The notes under the pieces were generated by a model. That model saw nothing but the letters and a program-made list of their open reading frames with translations, ran no database searches and was not told the origin of the DNA. A stretch of DNA of 64,000 bases from Ottelia alismoides. Its lineage: Eukaryota > Streptophyta > Magnoliopsida > Alismatales > Hydrocharitaceae. Both the position numbers and the translations under genes were made by a program. The stretch's first letter is position 1. Each line of letters starts with the position of its first letter. Location: contig JAZKJV010008882.1 of the NCBI GenBank assembly GCA_037367405.1, positions 1,860,001 to 1,924,000 on the forward strand, given 5' to 3'. This document shows, one piece after another, positions 47,801 to 51,727 of this stretch.

Positions 47801-49215
47801 AGCCGCAAGTGATGTTTGTTTTCCCCATTATGTTGTCTTCTCCTAACTTTGTCGATTTGTCTGTTTTCCGACAAGTATGGGAGAAAGGGGGAGTATGTAT
47901 GTAGAGTCAAAGGTCTGTTCATGATTCAGATTCCAGATTGCAGATTCTCCAGACCAGCCGATTTTCAGACTCTACGGTTTTCAGATAAAGATTTCATGCG
48001 CAAGTTTCCAGACTCGACGTTCAGATTCCGGGTCCCAGTTTGATGCGCAGTTGTTCAGACTCGACGATTGTCTTCCGAGTCTCCAGTTTCAGACACGCAC
48101 AAGTGTGCGGTCATTGTCAGATGTGCATATGTTGCCATCATCATTGTCAGAGGTCCCCATCATTCTTCTAGTTGTCAGGCCAGAGTTCTCATGTGAGCCA
48201 TAGGGACTCCAGAGCAGAGGACCATTCCCTATGCCATTGAGGGCAAGGGTTTTCATGTGGTATCATAGGTACACCAGAGCAGTGCACCGTTCTCTGAGCC
48301 AGATGGGAGAGACCCAGTTCTCCGACGAGGAGACTCCAGGCGCAAGTTCAGACTCGATGGTCAGATTCCGAGTCTTCAGTTAACTCACACTCCAGCCCGT
48401 TCGTCCTCTTCACCTACACGGCATGAAAAGCAACGTCCTCGACTGCAGCATGTGCGCGTTGGGTTGATATTGTCCGTAGTGTCTTGTAGCGTTGAGTTGA
48501 GTTTCTGTCTGTTTGTCCAAGCTGAGCATTGCATGCTCCAGCTTGAGGGGGAGTGTTAGAGTATTTGGTTGTGCGCCCTTTATATTGTAACAGGGTAAAT
48601 GGATCCTGGAGAAGATCCATTTACCCCCATCCGGTGTTTAGTCCCACATGGACCAGCAGTGGGACTTGGAGGCTCTGGGAAGGCTATATAAGGAGCCCCA
48701 GACCTCCTGTACTTGTTGAGAAATGCAATAGAATATCCGCCCAGTTAAGGGGCTTCTCCTGTGGTTTCATCCCGCTCCTCATGGAGTAGGGTTCCACATA
48801 AAAATCTTTGTGTTCTTCGTGATTATTCTTCTTTATTCTGTTATTCTGCTTCCGCTTTCTATTTTATAACGGTACCAATTAGGAGATGCGAGCTTTGGGA
48901 TGTTGAGCCGACTAAGAGAGGCAAGTAAGGCCCAAGAAGTGTTGGAATGAGACTATACGGAGGGATCTTAGTTTTTTGGATCTAAATCCGAGATTGACCC
49001 GAGATAGATATGAATGGAGGCAAAGGATCCATGTAGCCGACCCTACTTAATGTTATACATACAGTTACAACCACACAAACATGTGTAGATGAAAGAAGCC
49101 AATCATTTTCAAAATTTAAAAACATTATATCAGACCAAAAAGTCTGGAATAAATTTGGATCATGCACATACCTCCTTTTTCTTGTCTCGTTTGCTCTTCA
49201 CTTCTTGGAAAGTAT
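5564..49215 (-). CDS. GBF-interacting protein 1-like gene (GIP1/DUF1296 family), 3' portion, nine exons
   Basis: Nine minus-strand exons join with GT-AG borders and consistent phases: 49172-49215, 44784-44898, 44591-44696, 39082-39776, 35899-36175, 35509-35797, 22446-22607, 5935-6426 and 5564-5860. Together they encode 824 residues plus stop. The first exon gives TFQEVKSKRDKKKE, the end of the plant GIP1 N-terminal (DUF1296) domain. The middle holds FGSFGSGISANFSG and NPEHYNGEQLRTTSDED-type blocks. The C-terminus is rich in Q, S, P, Y and G. The family is known from Arabidopsis GIP1, a nuclear partner of G-box bZIP factors that enhances their DNA binding. No frameshift or stop was seen in any exon, so the gene is probably functional. 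The N-terminal exons were not found here. Introns of up to 16 kb are full of transposons. Confidence 0.88.
5935..6426 (-). CDS. GIP1-like penultimate exon
   Basis: This 164-codon exon in phase 0 starts SVKPSLFSMLQ after a TTTCAG acceptor. It carries YSQPSLPFGPFTNMISYPFL, PPSYTYLPSAAFQQAY and YALPQYKNSASVSSLPES, a signature run of the GIP1 C-terminal region. It ends SSLQQ before a GTAAGC donor. Confidence 0.93.
6886..7151. mobile_element. hAT-like MITE, ~225-bp group, with a duplicated right tail
   Basis: The element starts CATGGCTCAAAATTTC and ends ATTTAAGGCCTTG at 7102, with a second copy of the end at 7151. Inner and outer ends are each followed by gatctgaa. The left flank has gatccgga (6878-6885), so the 8-bp target duplication matches at 6 of 8, both differences being transitions. 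Inside are repeated gcgaaattt and cgatatgt words around a unique centre. A 49-bp tail unit (7103-7151) repeats the terminus and the flank. Confidence 0.65.
7160..7890. other. Intron sequence without recognised features
   Basis: AT-rich intron DNA. No open frame with family resemblance and no repeat ends were seen. Confidence 0.4.
7891..9450 (+). mobile_element. Pack-MULE-like element with ~120-bp degenerate terminal inverted repeats
   Basis: The left end (from GGGTTTTTAGCC at 7891) and the reverse complement of the right end (GGGCTTTTATC, ending about 9449) align over more than 100 bp with moderate divergence. Shared blocks include ACCTCTGAGGTATTTCAAT versus ACATCTGAGATATTCCAAT, and CCCTCGACTTCTTATCATTC versus CCCCCGACTTCTTGTTGTTC. 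Between them is GC-rich coding-like DNA from a copper amine oxidase gene. Long TIRs with a captured gene fragment are the hallmark of Pack-MULEs. Both flanks are T-rich, so a 9-10 bp target duplication could not be fixed. Confidence 0.65.
8443..9090 (+). pseudogene. Captured copper (primary) amine oxidase N-terminal fragment
   Basis: Reading from ATG at 8443 gives a hydrophobic leader and then HHPLATSELRTAC, followed by a TGA stop. It continues as FHQISLNDPDKPTVLPWLSS, changes frame, and reads GHGYPMMVVEEQIA and EVTCNEYNVGWFKEGG. It ends YSRPIEGIRAIVDLEEMKIV EYHN. These are the signal peptide and the N2/N3 domains of plant CuAOs. The catalytic domain with the topaquinone tyrosine and copper histidines is absent. 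The base composition (GC-rich) is quite unlike the surrounding intron. It cannot make an enzyme. Confidence 0.75.
9451..10885. other. AT-rich intron DNA with short AT microsatellites
   Basis: The stretch holds (TA)n-rich runs near 9592-9660 and 10590-10610 and no recognisable coding or repeat boundary. It is probably old, eroded repeat DNA. Confidence 0.45.
11499..11572. repeat. 38-bp tandem duplication inside the copia remnant
   Basis: The unit aggttgttgcctaaaatgcc... occurs twice in a row, starting at 11499 and 11537, almost without change. It is a local duplication in dead sequence. Confidence 0.9.
12292..12373. repeat. 41-bp tandem duplication
   Basis: The unit agtaagctatagt(c/t)gggtg... 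occurs at 12292-12332 and 12333-12373 with one difference. It lies in a non-copia patch that interrupts the copia remnant. Confidence 0.9.
12921..13359. mobile_element. hAT-like MITE, TAGTCGG group, 439 bp
   Basis: The left terminus CAGTGTTGCAATAGTCGG and the reverse complement of the right terminus, CAGCATTGCAAAAGTCGG, match at 15 of 18. A perfect 8-bp target duplication ATAAATAT flanks it (12913-12920 and 13360-13367). Subterminal regions are packed with AGTCGG/CCGACTA words, including a TCGGCCGA palindrome. The centre is AT-rich with atatatgtat runs. There is no coding capacity. Confidence 0.85.
13866..14091. mobile_element. hAT-like MITE, ~225-bp group, CCGAAAT words, 226 bp
   Basis: It begins CATGGCCTCAAATTTC and ends CATTTAGGGCCTTG, so the ends are inverted repeats (CATGGCCTCAAAT against CAAGGCCCTAAAT). 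A perfect 8-bp duplication ATCTAATC lies at 13858-13865 and 14092-14099. Both arms are runs of ccgaaatga and tcgaaattc words, separated by a short unique centre. Confidence 0.85.
14160..15240 (-). mobile_element. LTR of the GATCGATCA family, minus orientation
   Basis: Read on the minus strand it begins TGTTAGTACATGAGTATG at 15240. It continues with GATGATAACAAAG, a U3 dense in GATCGATCA words (14745-14890), a TATA motif CTATAAATAGG near 14640, and a pyrimidine-rich leader. A block typical of LTR U5, GGTTTTTCCCCAGGGGG, lies near 14255. No internal region follows, so it is a solo or truncated LTR. The left end near 14160 is approximate and no target duplication was found. Confidence 0.55.
15241..16143. 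other. Intron DNA without recognised features
   Basis: AT-rich DNA. The part from about 16080 to 16143 holds AGTCGG-type words and may be the left arm of an outer MITE interrupted by the element at 16144. Confidence 0.4.
16144..16591. mobile_element. hAT-like MITE, TAGTCGG group, 448 bp, possibly nested
   Basis: The termini CAAGGTTACAGAAATCGG and (reverse complement) CATCGTTGTAAAAGTCGG match at 12 of 18. The flanks ACTAGAAT and ACTAGGAC agree at 6 of 8 with transitions only. Subterminal AGTCGG words and an AT-rich core match the 12921 element. A run of 14 C lies near 16550. An alternative partner for the left end is the terminus at 16944, which matches its sequence better but has unlike flanks. 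Confidence 0.6.
16592..16944. mobile_element. Right part of another TAGTCGG-group MITE
   Basis: The stretch holds CTAGTCGACCAACTAGTC, an AT-rich core with aagaatatatgtataaaaat, and a clear right terminus CCGACTTTTGCAACCTTG at 16944. The left partner was not fixed. The piece left of 16144 has similar words, which suggests an older MITE split by the 16144-16591 copy. Confidence 0.5.
16945..17749. other. AT-rich intron DNA, nothing recognised
   Basis: No coding resemblance and no repeat termini were seen. Confidence 0.4.
17750..18223. mobile_element. Degenerate MITE remains of both word groups
   Basis: From 17755 to 17880 there are eroded AGTCGG-type words. From about 18060 there are cgaaatatcgg and tgtcgatattt words ending in CCGAAATTTAGAGCCATG at 18223. 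That is a right terminus of the ~225-bp group (reverse complement CATGGCTCTAAATTTC). The core word gaaaatgcaaagaag is shared, inverted, with the 6886 element. The left end and target duplication could not be fixed. Confidence 0.5.
18600..19412 (+). pseudogene. Possible LINE ORF1-like fragment
   Basis: The plus strand encodes RRQWCFRCGVDGHIDG near 18730-18770, which resembles a CCHC knuckle of an L1-type ORF1. Later there is a 150-codon open stretch at 18960-19412 with no family I recognise. Frame breaks separate these parts. A LINE origin is a guess based on the knuckle and the neighbouring repeats. Confidence 0.3.
19413..20040. repeat. Region bounded by CATATGCA-type words
   Basis: Words such as gcagtatgcagg, gcatatgcggg and cgcatatgcagg cluster at 19413-19455 and again at 19890-20030, with AT-rich DNA between. 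The arrangement mimics the MITEs in this window (word-rich arms, AT-rich core), but termini and target duplication were not found. Confidence 0.4.
20230..20640. mobile_element. Degenerate TAGTCGG-group MITE
   Basis: The left arm has ggtcgaataatcaatattcg and gaatagtcagtccaactatt. The right arm ends ATTGAATACCAACTTTGCAAC near 20636, resembling the group terminus ACTTTTGCAAC. The flanks have decayed too far to show a target duplication. Confidence 0.4.
21110..21200. mobile_element. MITE right-terminus remnant
   Basis: The words gtcgtctgactatcgatttg and a terminal actaacttttacaagcttaa resemble the right arm of the TAGTCGG group. No left arm was recognised. Confidence 0.3.
21560..21880 (+). pseudogene. 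Copia RNase H remnant
   Basis: Plus-strand translation gives AISSAIFLVKDLVTWRNKKQ followed by PVVVNSGDGVQYHAMS, matching the copia RNase H block with LISWRSKKQ, VVARSS and EYRAMA. After a frame change AINTIFHRRKRTVIDVFL matches NPVFHERTKHIEVDCHF. It is an isolated, dead fragment. Confidence 0.7.
22221..22345. mobile_element. Degenerate TAGTCGG-group MITE fragment
   Basis: Words gaccgattagtcagcc, actagtcggaccg and cagaccgactatttcc are present, with a terminus-like agatttgcaactgg. The piece lies 100 bp from a GIP1 exon. No target duplication was seen. Confidence 0.4.
22446..22607 (-). CDS. GIP1-like exon: QAYPISLPTNASEP block
   Basis: This 162-base, 54-codon exon starts in phase 0 with QAYPISLP after a TTGTGCAG acceptor. 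It ends DGPALSLTE before a GTATGG donor. It has no stop and fits the phases of both neighbours, although it lies between a 12.9-kb and a 16.0-kb intron. Confidence 0.82.
23041..23876. repeat. 420-bp tandem duplication, diverged
   Basis: The unit starting attaaaccacaatagacac at 23041 recurs from 23461 (attaaacccgataaacac). Both copies share the tail gaatccaatgtaggaaacag. On the minus strand each copy could be the decayed end of a LINE-like ORF (LWLVRNAAAFRGERLCW in copy 1), but this is weak. The duplication lies in the 12.9-kb intron. Confidence 0.8.
24945..25415 (+). repeat. 5' LTR
   Basis: It starts TGATGCAGCGCG and ends TTCTGCATCA. A TATA motif (cctatataaaggg) lies near 25191, followed by a pyrimidine-rich leader. 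Its mate is at 26727. Confidence 0.95.
25549..26685 (+). CDS. Proline-rich gag-like frame of the non-autonomous element
   Basis: This frame of 378 codons starts MRSMLLEIQANFESMRPELG, a short helical segment like the start of some Ty3/gypsy gag leaders. Residues about 30-75 are acidic and Lys/Glu-rich. A very long Pro/Ala/Ser/Thr-rich stretch follows (about residues 75-270), and then a less biased tail. No zinc knuckle is visible. The C-rich composition keeps several frames open, so the proline-rich part may be low-complexity leader rather than selected protein. Its role as a gag is inference. Confidence 0.4.
   Translation: MRSMLLEIQANFESMRPELGADFEYLRAKSKPPSTEPEVEDEKLAVHDKLPVVQTSSEEKEAETVAIQKVSDQLPSPTASPMAAPAPPAVPQADQTLAAPPRPPPATPATPTPPPASLAPSPTSANPAALNPTPPAISSPSTPDPSVPSRALPLPAATLFPDPSIPRHPLSPAASFPSAPRAPPNHPRPRRIPQHCLLAPASPPSPQSPWWCPAQPAPLPRAGPLLPGPPRRRPSPHRLPLASRPCTLSPLPSRSPHYHRPRKKPRRHLPLSCRRRQYLMGRRTLTRVGGSSSIDSHKIWDKDLIWDICREGPPYKSIYQKGQLKDILCYGIFLSEGVKHLQPYPSVERNYKRNLEKEQNCGFLLNQSRWDSPPSERR
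26727..27197 (+). repeat. 3' LTR
   Basis: Same length as the 5' LTR (471 bp) with 10 substitutions and no indels. It is preceded by a purine tract and followed by the AAGAT duplication. Confidence 0.95.
27332..29500. other. Intron stretch with two unidentified open frames
   Basis: On the plus strand 27700-27993 is open for 97 codons (acidic start, then EVHHVLKKIFEGATSMVANK). On the minus strand 28654-28905 and 28491-28712 are open in two frames, with WEDLHAEIIMDIVIDKATH in the second. Neither resembles a family I can name with confidence. They may be relics of one captured gene or chance frames. Confidence 0.3.
29519..31670 (+). mobile_element. L1-type LINE fragment, plus strand, split by a second LINE
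   Basis: Left of the insertion the plus strand encodes SISYLGLPLLEKMVGTKASC and GGRLVLVKAILSAI, the standard motifs at the end of a plant L1 RT. Right of it come ILLMDWDLL, KGLGVFKLKKMN, LVRSIYGIT, IGNGRKFRFWSDDGT and LWIWRKGHFSVKKTYRIVY. These form the collinear region between RT and the zf-RVT domain. Stops occur, so it is dead. Both ends are eroded. Confidence 0.75.
29808..30754 (-). mobile_element. 5'-truncated L1-type LINE inserted in the plus-strand LINE
   Basis: The minus strand carries FKPVLGGRNDFAFW, SRFPRLFALANDKL, a zf-RVT domain (RVGIFLWLLRRKRLLTHDRC, then CVICDNAIETIDQLFFACPV) and a final LLPMAYLWAIWRGRNDLLFS. A poly-A tail (nine T on the plus strand) starts at 29808. A 6-bp duplication AGACGG flanks it (29802-29807 and 30755-30760). 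It is a close relative of the LINE at 52-58 kb. The terminal 233-codon frame (29944-30645) is intact, so the insertion is fairly recent. Confidence 0.85.
31671..32931. other. Intron DNA with a diverged ~262-bp duplication
   Basis: The phrase gctgcacatctttcagatta near 31823 recurs near 32087 as ggtgcacatctttcaggttc, with similar context on both sides. Nothing else was recognised. Confidence 0.5.
32941..33284. mobile_element. Fold-back MITE with ~137-bp arms
   Basis: The element is almost a palindrome. The left arm begins GAGTTTAATGGAGCTGCCCC, and the right arm ends GGCAGCCCCATTAAACTC. The pairing continues through cctacggctccatc (to about 33077) and gatggaggccgtagg (from about 33134), leaving a loop of roughly 57 bases. 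The flanks TTAAAAAAA (32932-32940) and TTAAAAAAT (33285-33293) form a 9-bp target duplication with one difference, as expected for Mutator-like elements. A G-run near 33250-33269 sits in the right arm. Confidence 0.8.
33480..33840 (-). pseudogene. LINE endonuclease fragment
   Basis: Minus-strand translation around 33545 reads FVVDGGDFNVAMLVWDRTG, matching the GGDFN block of the LINE AP-type endonuclease. Upstream pieces (FGGLLVG, FLFFW) fit the same domain. The rest is decayed. Confidence 0.5.
33997..34188 (-). mobile_element. tRNA-derived SINE, Au-like, 192 bp
   Basis: On the minus strand the head has a pol III A-box-like TGGTAGTACAGTG and a B box GGTTCAAATCC. The tail reads ATCCATGTAGCCGACCCTAC and then TTATAGTGGGAGAAGGCTTA, the 3' region of Au-type SINEs, followed by a T run. 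A perfect 18-bp target duplication CAATTTAATTTAAAAGTA flanks it (33979-33996 and 34189-34206). The tail is shared with the RTE LINE at 45-49 kb. Confidence 0.88.
34207..35508. other. Intron DNA, nothing recognised
   Basis: No transposon termini or coding resemblance were seen up to the donor of the 35509-35797 exon. Confidence 0.4.
35509..35797 (-). CDS. GIP1-like exon: NPEHYNGEQLRTTSDED block
   Basis: After the split serine the exon reads IHTGNPEHYNGEQLRTTSDE and continues with a Ser/Pro-rich stretch to LAALSNVM. The donor is GTAACA. The acceptor is GTGCAG. The following 12.9-kb intron hosts LINEs, an LTR element, a fold-back MITE and a SINE. Confidence 0.88.
35899..36175 (-). CDS. GIP1-like exon: HLSFGSFGSG block
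   Basis: The exon encodes EDNPEASSVVVNMQQLSLQ, then VIFPDHLQVNVDCSHLSFG and SFGSGISANFSG, which are strongly conserved in the GIP1 family. It ends PLDA plus two bases of a serine codon before a GTGGGT donor. The intron to the next exon is 101 bp. Confidence 0.9.
36176..37098. other. AT-rich intron DNA, nothing recognised
   Basis: This is part of the 2.9-kb intron of the GIP1-like gene. No repeat or coding signal was recognised. Confidence 0.4.
37099..37430. repeat. ~180-bp tandem duplication, diverged
   Basis: Copy 1 (37099-37278) and copy 2 (37279-37430) share catctaaaattttcat, ggtgctaggcaagacaacca and the end catcacccaatgaacctc, with indels between them. Confidence 0.75.
38166..38390. mobile_element. 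hAT-like MITE, ~225-bp group, CGAAATTT words, 225 bp
   Basis: It begins CAAGGTTTTAAATCTCG and ends GGGAAATTTGAAACACTG (reverse complement CAGTGTTTCAAATTTCCC). A perfect 8-bp duplication ATTTCGAC lies at 38158-38165 and 38391-38398. The arms are runs of CGAAATTTCG words, and the centre is unique (about 38280-38305). It lies in the 2.9-kb GIP1 intron. Confidence 0.87.
39082..39776 (-). CDS. GIP1-like large central exon
   Basis: This 695-base exon encodes about 231 residues with no stop. It includes FQHAWSGIPGQMSMADVVKM, which resembles the GIP1-family block with WSG and SMADVVKMG. An acidic, serine-rich, probably disordered region follows. The acceptor is TTGCAG and the donor is G|GTAGTC. Phases match both neighbours (first base completes a serine, last base begins a valine). 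Confidence 0.87.
39901..40376. repeat. 238-bp tandem duplication
   Basis: The unit beginning aacttttagcatgcctcagg occurs at 39901 and 40139 and differs by only a few bases. It lies about 125 bp upstream of the large GIP1 exon on the minus strand, inside the intron. Confidence 0.9.
40377..44590. other. Intron DNA with recurrent GTGCACACATC palindromes
   Basis: No transposon was identified. Near 40882-40910, 41885-41915 and 42206-42222, and in weaker form near 41177, words such as gtgcacacatc and gatgtgtgcac recur, twice followed by a(c/g)agataagt. They suggest an eroded repeat of unknown type. Confidence 0.4.
44591..44696 (-). CDS. GIP1-like exon: RAKPLLKKENG block
   Basis: This 106-base exon encodes the second part of a split glycine and then RAKPLLKKENGPNTSSSSS, a basic then serine-rich stretch, ending APL plus two bases of a serine codon. 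The acceptor is TTGCAG and the donor GTTGAT. The following 4.8-kb intron has no recognised intact transposon but contains a 238-bp tandem duplication. Confidence 0.85.
44784..44898 (-). CDS. GIP1-like exon: IKDTSESKSRG block
   Basis: The exon starts in phase 0 with IKDTSESKSRGTNNALN and continues as a Ser/Asn/Arg-rich linker ending SNNSSSN plus a split glycine codon. The acceptor is TTCAG and the donor GTGCAT. It directly follows the KKKE end of the previous exon, as in GIP1 proteins. The next intron is only 87 bp. Confidence 0.85.
45960..46277 (+). repeat. 5' LTR, 318 bp
   Basis: It starts TGTTAGAGTATTTGG and ends TTTTATAACA. A perfect 11-bp inverted repeat (gtaaatggatc / gatccatttac, 46001-46011 and 46020-46030) sits in U3. 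A TATA motif ggctatataagg lies near 46088. The U5 part has gggttccacataaaaatc. Confidence 0.95.
46278..48553 (+). other. Internal region of the young LTR element
   Basis: The primer site is followed by about 320 bases of leader, then GC-rich DNA (46600-47480) built of drifting ctccaggcg-type phrases. An A-rich segment follows (47548-47810) with runs of 8-12 A separated by cggct/gccg words. Last is a stretch (47930-48370) in which cagactcgacg and cagattcc phrases recur. Short open frames exist, but the composition is repetitive and no retroelement domain is visible. Confidence 0.8.
48554..48871 (+). repeat. 3' LTR, 318 bp
   Basis: It matches the 5' LTR at 317 of 318 positions. The terminal A is G, giving ...TATAACG before the GTACC duplication. 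Confidence 0.95.
49172..49215 (-). CDS. GIP1-like exon: end of DUF1296 domain
   Basis: This 44-base exon is bounded by AG on its upstream side (minus TTGATAG) and a GTATGT donor. It encodes (D)TFQEVKSKRDKKKE, a hallmark of the end of the GIP1_N domain. It begins with the last two bases of a split aspartate codon, so at least one upstream exon must exist. No candidate was found between 49.2 and 51.3 kb. Confidence 0.85.
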
Positions 49216-50811
49216 CTATCAAATTAGACACAAAATTAGCAACAGAAAAGTGTCCTCATCTATAGGCATACATACAACCAAAATCAATAGGCACATTCAA
49301 GCACAAGCGATCAAAGAAATAAAAGCGCATCTCAGACTCAGTGTTCAATGAAACTACCCAGTATTTCCCTTATCCTATTGAAAAAAAACAGACGCAGCAT
49401 ATCAGCGGCATATAAAGACAAAAACAGCTATCCAAAAGCAGAGGTAACATGTCACAATATCAGATAAAATGTATGTATTGTAAAAAAGATCAATTTAATC
49501 AAGGCAAATTTAACTGAAGAGCAAGCTTCAAAATAATGTAGAAAAGCTTTCAAAAAGATGATATTAAGGTGAAAACTTCTGTTGAAATATACATGACACC
49601 AATTATCATTCTCTGTAAGGTCTATTCTCCGACAAAAGAAGTCATGAATCTGCATAAAATGTTTTCAAATCTTTTGTAAATACCTGCATATCCAACTTTC
49701 AAGTCTCTTCTCTAAAATATGTACCCTCTCTTTGAGAAATCCAATTATGTAGGGAAGTGATGAACTTGGTTTGGCCAACTTGTCAAGAGCTCGGGAGACC
49801 AGCTTTTCAAGCTCAAAAGAAAATCTTATGCTAGTTTCTGGGCATGTTTATTATGAGCAGAGGGAGTTGCATGGTTCAAAACATCAACCCAACAAGATTT
49901 TACCATATCTAATCTGTAAGGCTTACATGGACCTTCTTGTATATCAGTCATTTAGTGAGCACCTCACCCAAGGCGCCAACAAGAAATATAATCCTTCCTC
50001 CCTTGCCTATTCTACTGCATTACAGAATAACTCACATCACCCATAGTTCCTCGATATGGGAGATTAACCCACTATTATCCAGACAAATGCTCACCAGAGA
50101 AGAAACTGATACCATGGGAGTCCAGATATGAGGTCCATTGACAAACAAAGATGGTCAATCAGTGGCAAGATACAAACAGTAATCAACAAGAAAACATTCA
50201 GATAGCTTAAGCTCATTAGTTAGGTTCAAGCTTGGCTCCAGCATACCCAATCCACCTCAAGATACATTAACTAAGCTTGAACAAGATCAAGCTGGGCCCA
50301 AGCCAGCTTAATAGTCAAGGATGGTCCTCTAGCATTTCCTTTGTACTAAAATGTTACTAGACCTTCTTCAACAATAGTCTGTGAGATCTAAATGATTGAA
50401 ACATGCAACAACACAAGACGCCAAGGCAAGTATTTTAGACCAATGCAGGCAAAAAAACAGATGTTTGGTCAAAACAAGGATTTAGACGGATATCTCCAAT
50501 CATTTTTAGCCAATCACTTTTAATTTTAATAAATAGAATATATCAATGTAGGCATAAGTTAGTTTCATTTAAATTAGGAGTCTTTTAGAAGGCACTTAAA
50601 ATATGTTAAAGGTATATTTTATTTTTAATTTATTTTGTAATCCCATTTCCCCCTCCCCATCCCCTCCTATATATAAAAAGGTTACAGTTTGCATCCACCT
50701 ATATCCTCTCTATCCTCCGAATTTTTGGGATCACAAACCCTTCATTATTGTTGGAAGCATGATTCTCCCTCTCTCCCATCCTATGTGAGGTATCTCCTAA
50801 ACATAAACATA
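49216..50811. other. Intron or upstream DNA of the GIP1-like gene, nothing recognised
   Basis: I searched this stretch on the minus strand for the missing DUF1296 exon and found none. An open stretch at 49771-50046 on the plus strand matches no family I know. Confidence 0.4.
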
Positions 50812-50880
50812 CGACAACAACAGCAAAGCCTTTTCTCACAATTAAGCAGGGTCGGCTCATGGATTTTTACTAGAGAGAAA
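50812..50880 (-). mobile_element. SINE or RTE 3' tail fragment
   Basis: On the minus strand the phrase TCCATGAGCCGACCCTGC and then GAGAAAAGGCTTTGCTGTTGTTG is the 3' end shared by Au-like SINEs and plant RTE LINEs, including the TTG-repeat tail. The body upstream was not recognised. Confidence 0.55.
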
Positions 50881-51638
50881 TAGAATCAAGTTTACCACTC
50901 CCATTCTAAAAATCCATCACAAATATCTACAACACAGATTCAAAAACTTTCACTTATTATCTTAGCAGGCATGTTGACTCAAAATTTAATTCTTCGAGTA
51001 TAAAACCAACCACATTCGGTATATTAGACATCTCAACGTTTAAATTAGATACTCTGAGAACTCATGAACAGGTTTCACAAATCCAATTTGAACACTTCTC
51101 AGTGGATGGGAGGGAGATGGGGTTAGTAATTTGGTCCGCGAATTTAAACATTACACACACATACAAGATTGTATCAAGTCTCTCGCATATTCTTTGTGAT
51201 AGCAAGACTGCAAGTATTGATTTCACATCAACATGACTATGTAAAGTTGTCTCTCTGAAACAGATGCAGAAGCTCGGCTTTGTCGGTTCTTGTTCAAAAG
51301 ACTTGTAATAGCTTATTTGTATTAGGTTTGCAAAAACAGTAACTCCATCAAGCTTCAACCAAAAGCTTCCTTTTCTGAAATATTGATTTTTTGAAGAACT
51401 TGTCGATCATATTTTTCACCATGATTAAGTGTACCTTGTTGATCATTTGTAGTTACTAATCGATCACTCCTTGTCGATCATGTCAAATGAAGTTATCGAT
51501 CATTATTTGAATTCCATTTAAATGATCAACTAATAGATTATCGCTATTTAACTGAACGATCATTTACAACCGATCGATCATACTTGTTTACCTGATCGGT
51601 CATATCAAAGAATCATATTTGATTTCTCACCATTTTTT

Positions 51639-51727
51639 TGTAGAGATATATGTTATTATGTATCGTTTCATGTTTTTCTTTTCCTCTGGACTCTTGATGT
51701 AATATACCCATAGGCTTCTCTCCTACA
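51639..51727 (+). repeat. 5' LTR of the copia element, 89 bp, internally deleted
   Basis: It reads TGTAGAGATATATGTTATTA to CTTCTCTCCTACA and abuts the primer site. Compared with the 3' LTR it lacks the segment from the TATA motif (ctatataagagag) through most of R/U5. This copy would lack a promoter. Confidence 0.8.

Larger units (their letters stand above)
45960..48871 (+). mobile_element. Complete, very young non-autonomous copia-like LTR element, 2,912 bp
   Basis: The two 318-bp LTRs are identical except for the last base (A in the 5' LTR, G in the 3' LTR). The 5-bp target duplication GTACC lies at 45955-45959 and 48872-48876, and the unfilled site is seen in the neighbouring duplicate at about 45700. 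The primer site TGGTATCAGAGCG directly follows the 5' LTR (46278) and the purine tract cttgagggggag precedes the 3' LTR. The internal region has no gag, protease, RT or integrase. It has a GC-rich first part, an A-rich middle and a tail of diverged cagactcgacg repeats. It must rely on enzymes from another element. Confidence 0.95.
45110..49044 (+). mobile_element. RTE-type LINE 3' fragment, split by an LTR element
   Basis: Plus-strand translation of 45110-45404 gives DETRDGVNEKLEVWRHALET, MSRVNTEYMGYTFDG, FRDLGSILQHDGEIDRDVTN and RINGCWLKWR, the C-terminal part of plant RTE reverse transcriptases. After frame changes MKMLRWACGHASKDLIRN follows, matching the EMRMLRWMCG motif. The 3' end is IHVADP-like codons ending in gtagccgaccct. 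The last 259 bp are tandemly duplicated and the second copy holds the LTR element. The open part at 45111-45404 is a LINE piece, not a host gene. Confidence 0.85.
45610..49044 (+). repeat. 259-bp tandem duplication of the RTE tail
   Basis: Copy 1 is 45610-45868. Copy 2 is 45869-45959 plus 48877-49044, because the LTR element and one duplicated GTACC lie inside it. Both are 259 bp and differ at three positions. Copy 1 therefore shows the empty target site. Confidence 0.93.

Noticed and set aside
49684..49760. An upstream GIP1 exon reading FLKERVHILEKRLESWICR with a following GTATTT
   Set aside because: It shows no DUF1296 similarity and the phase evidence is too weak.
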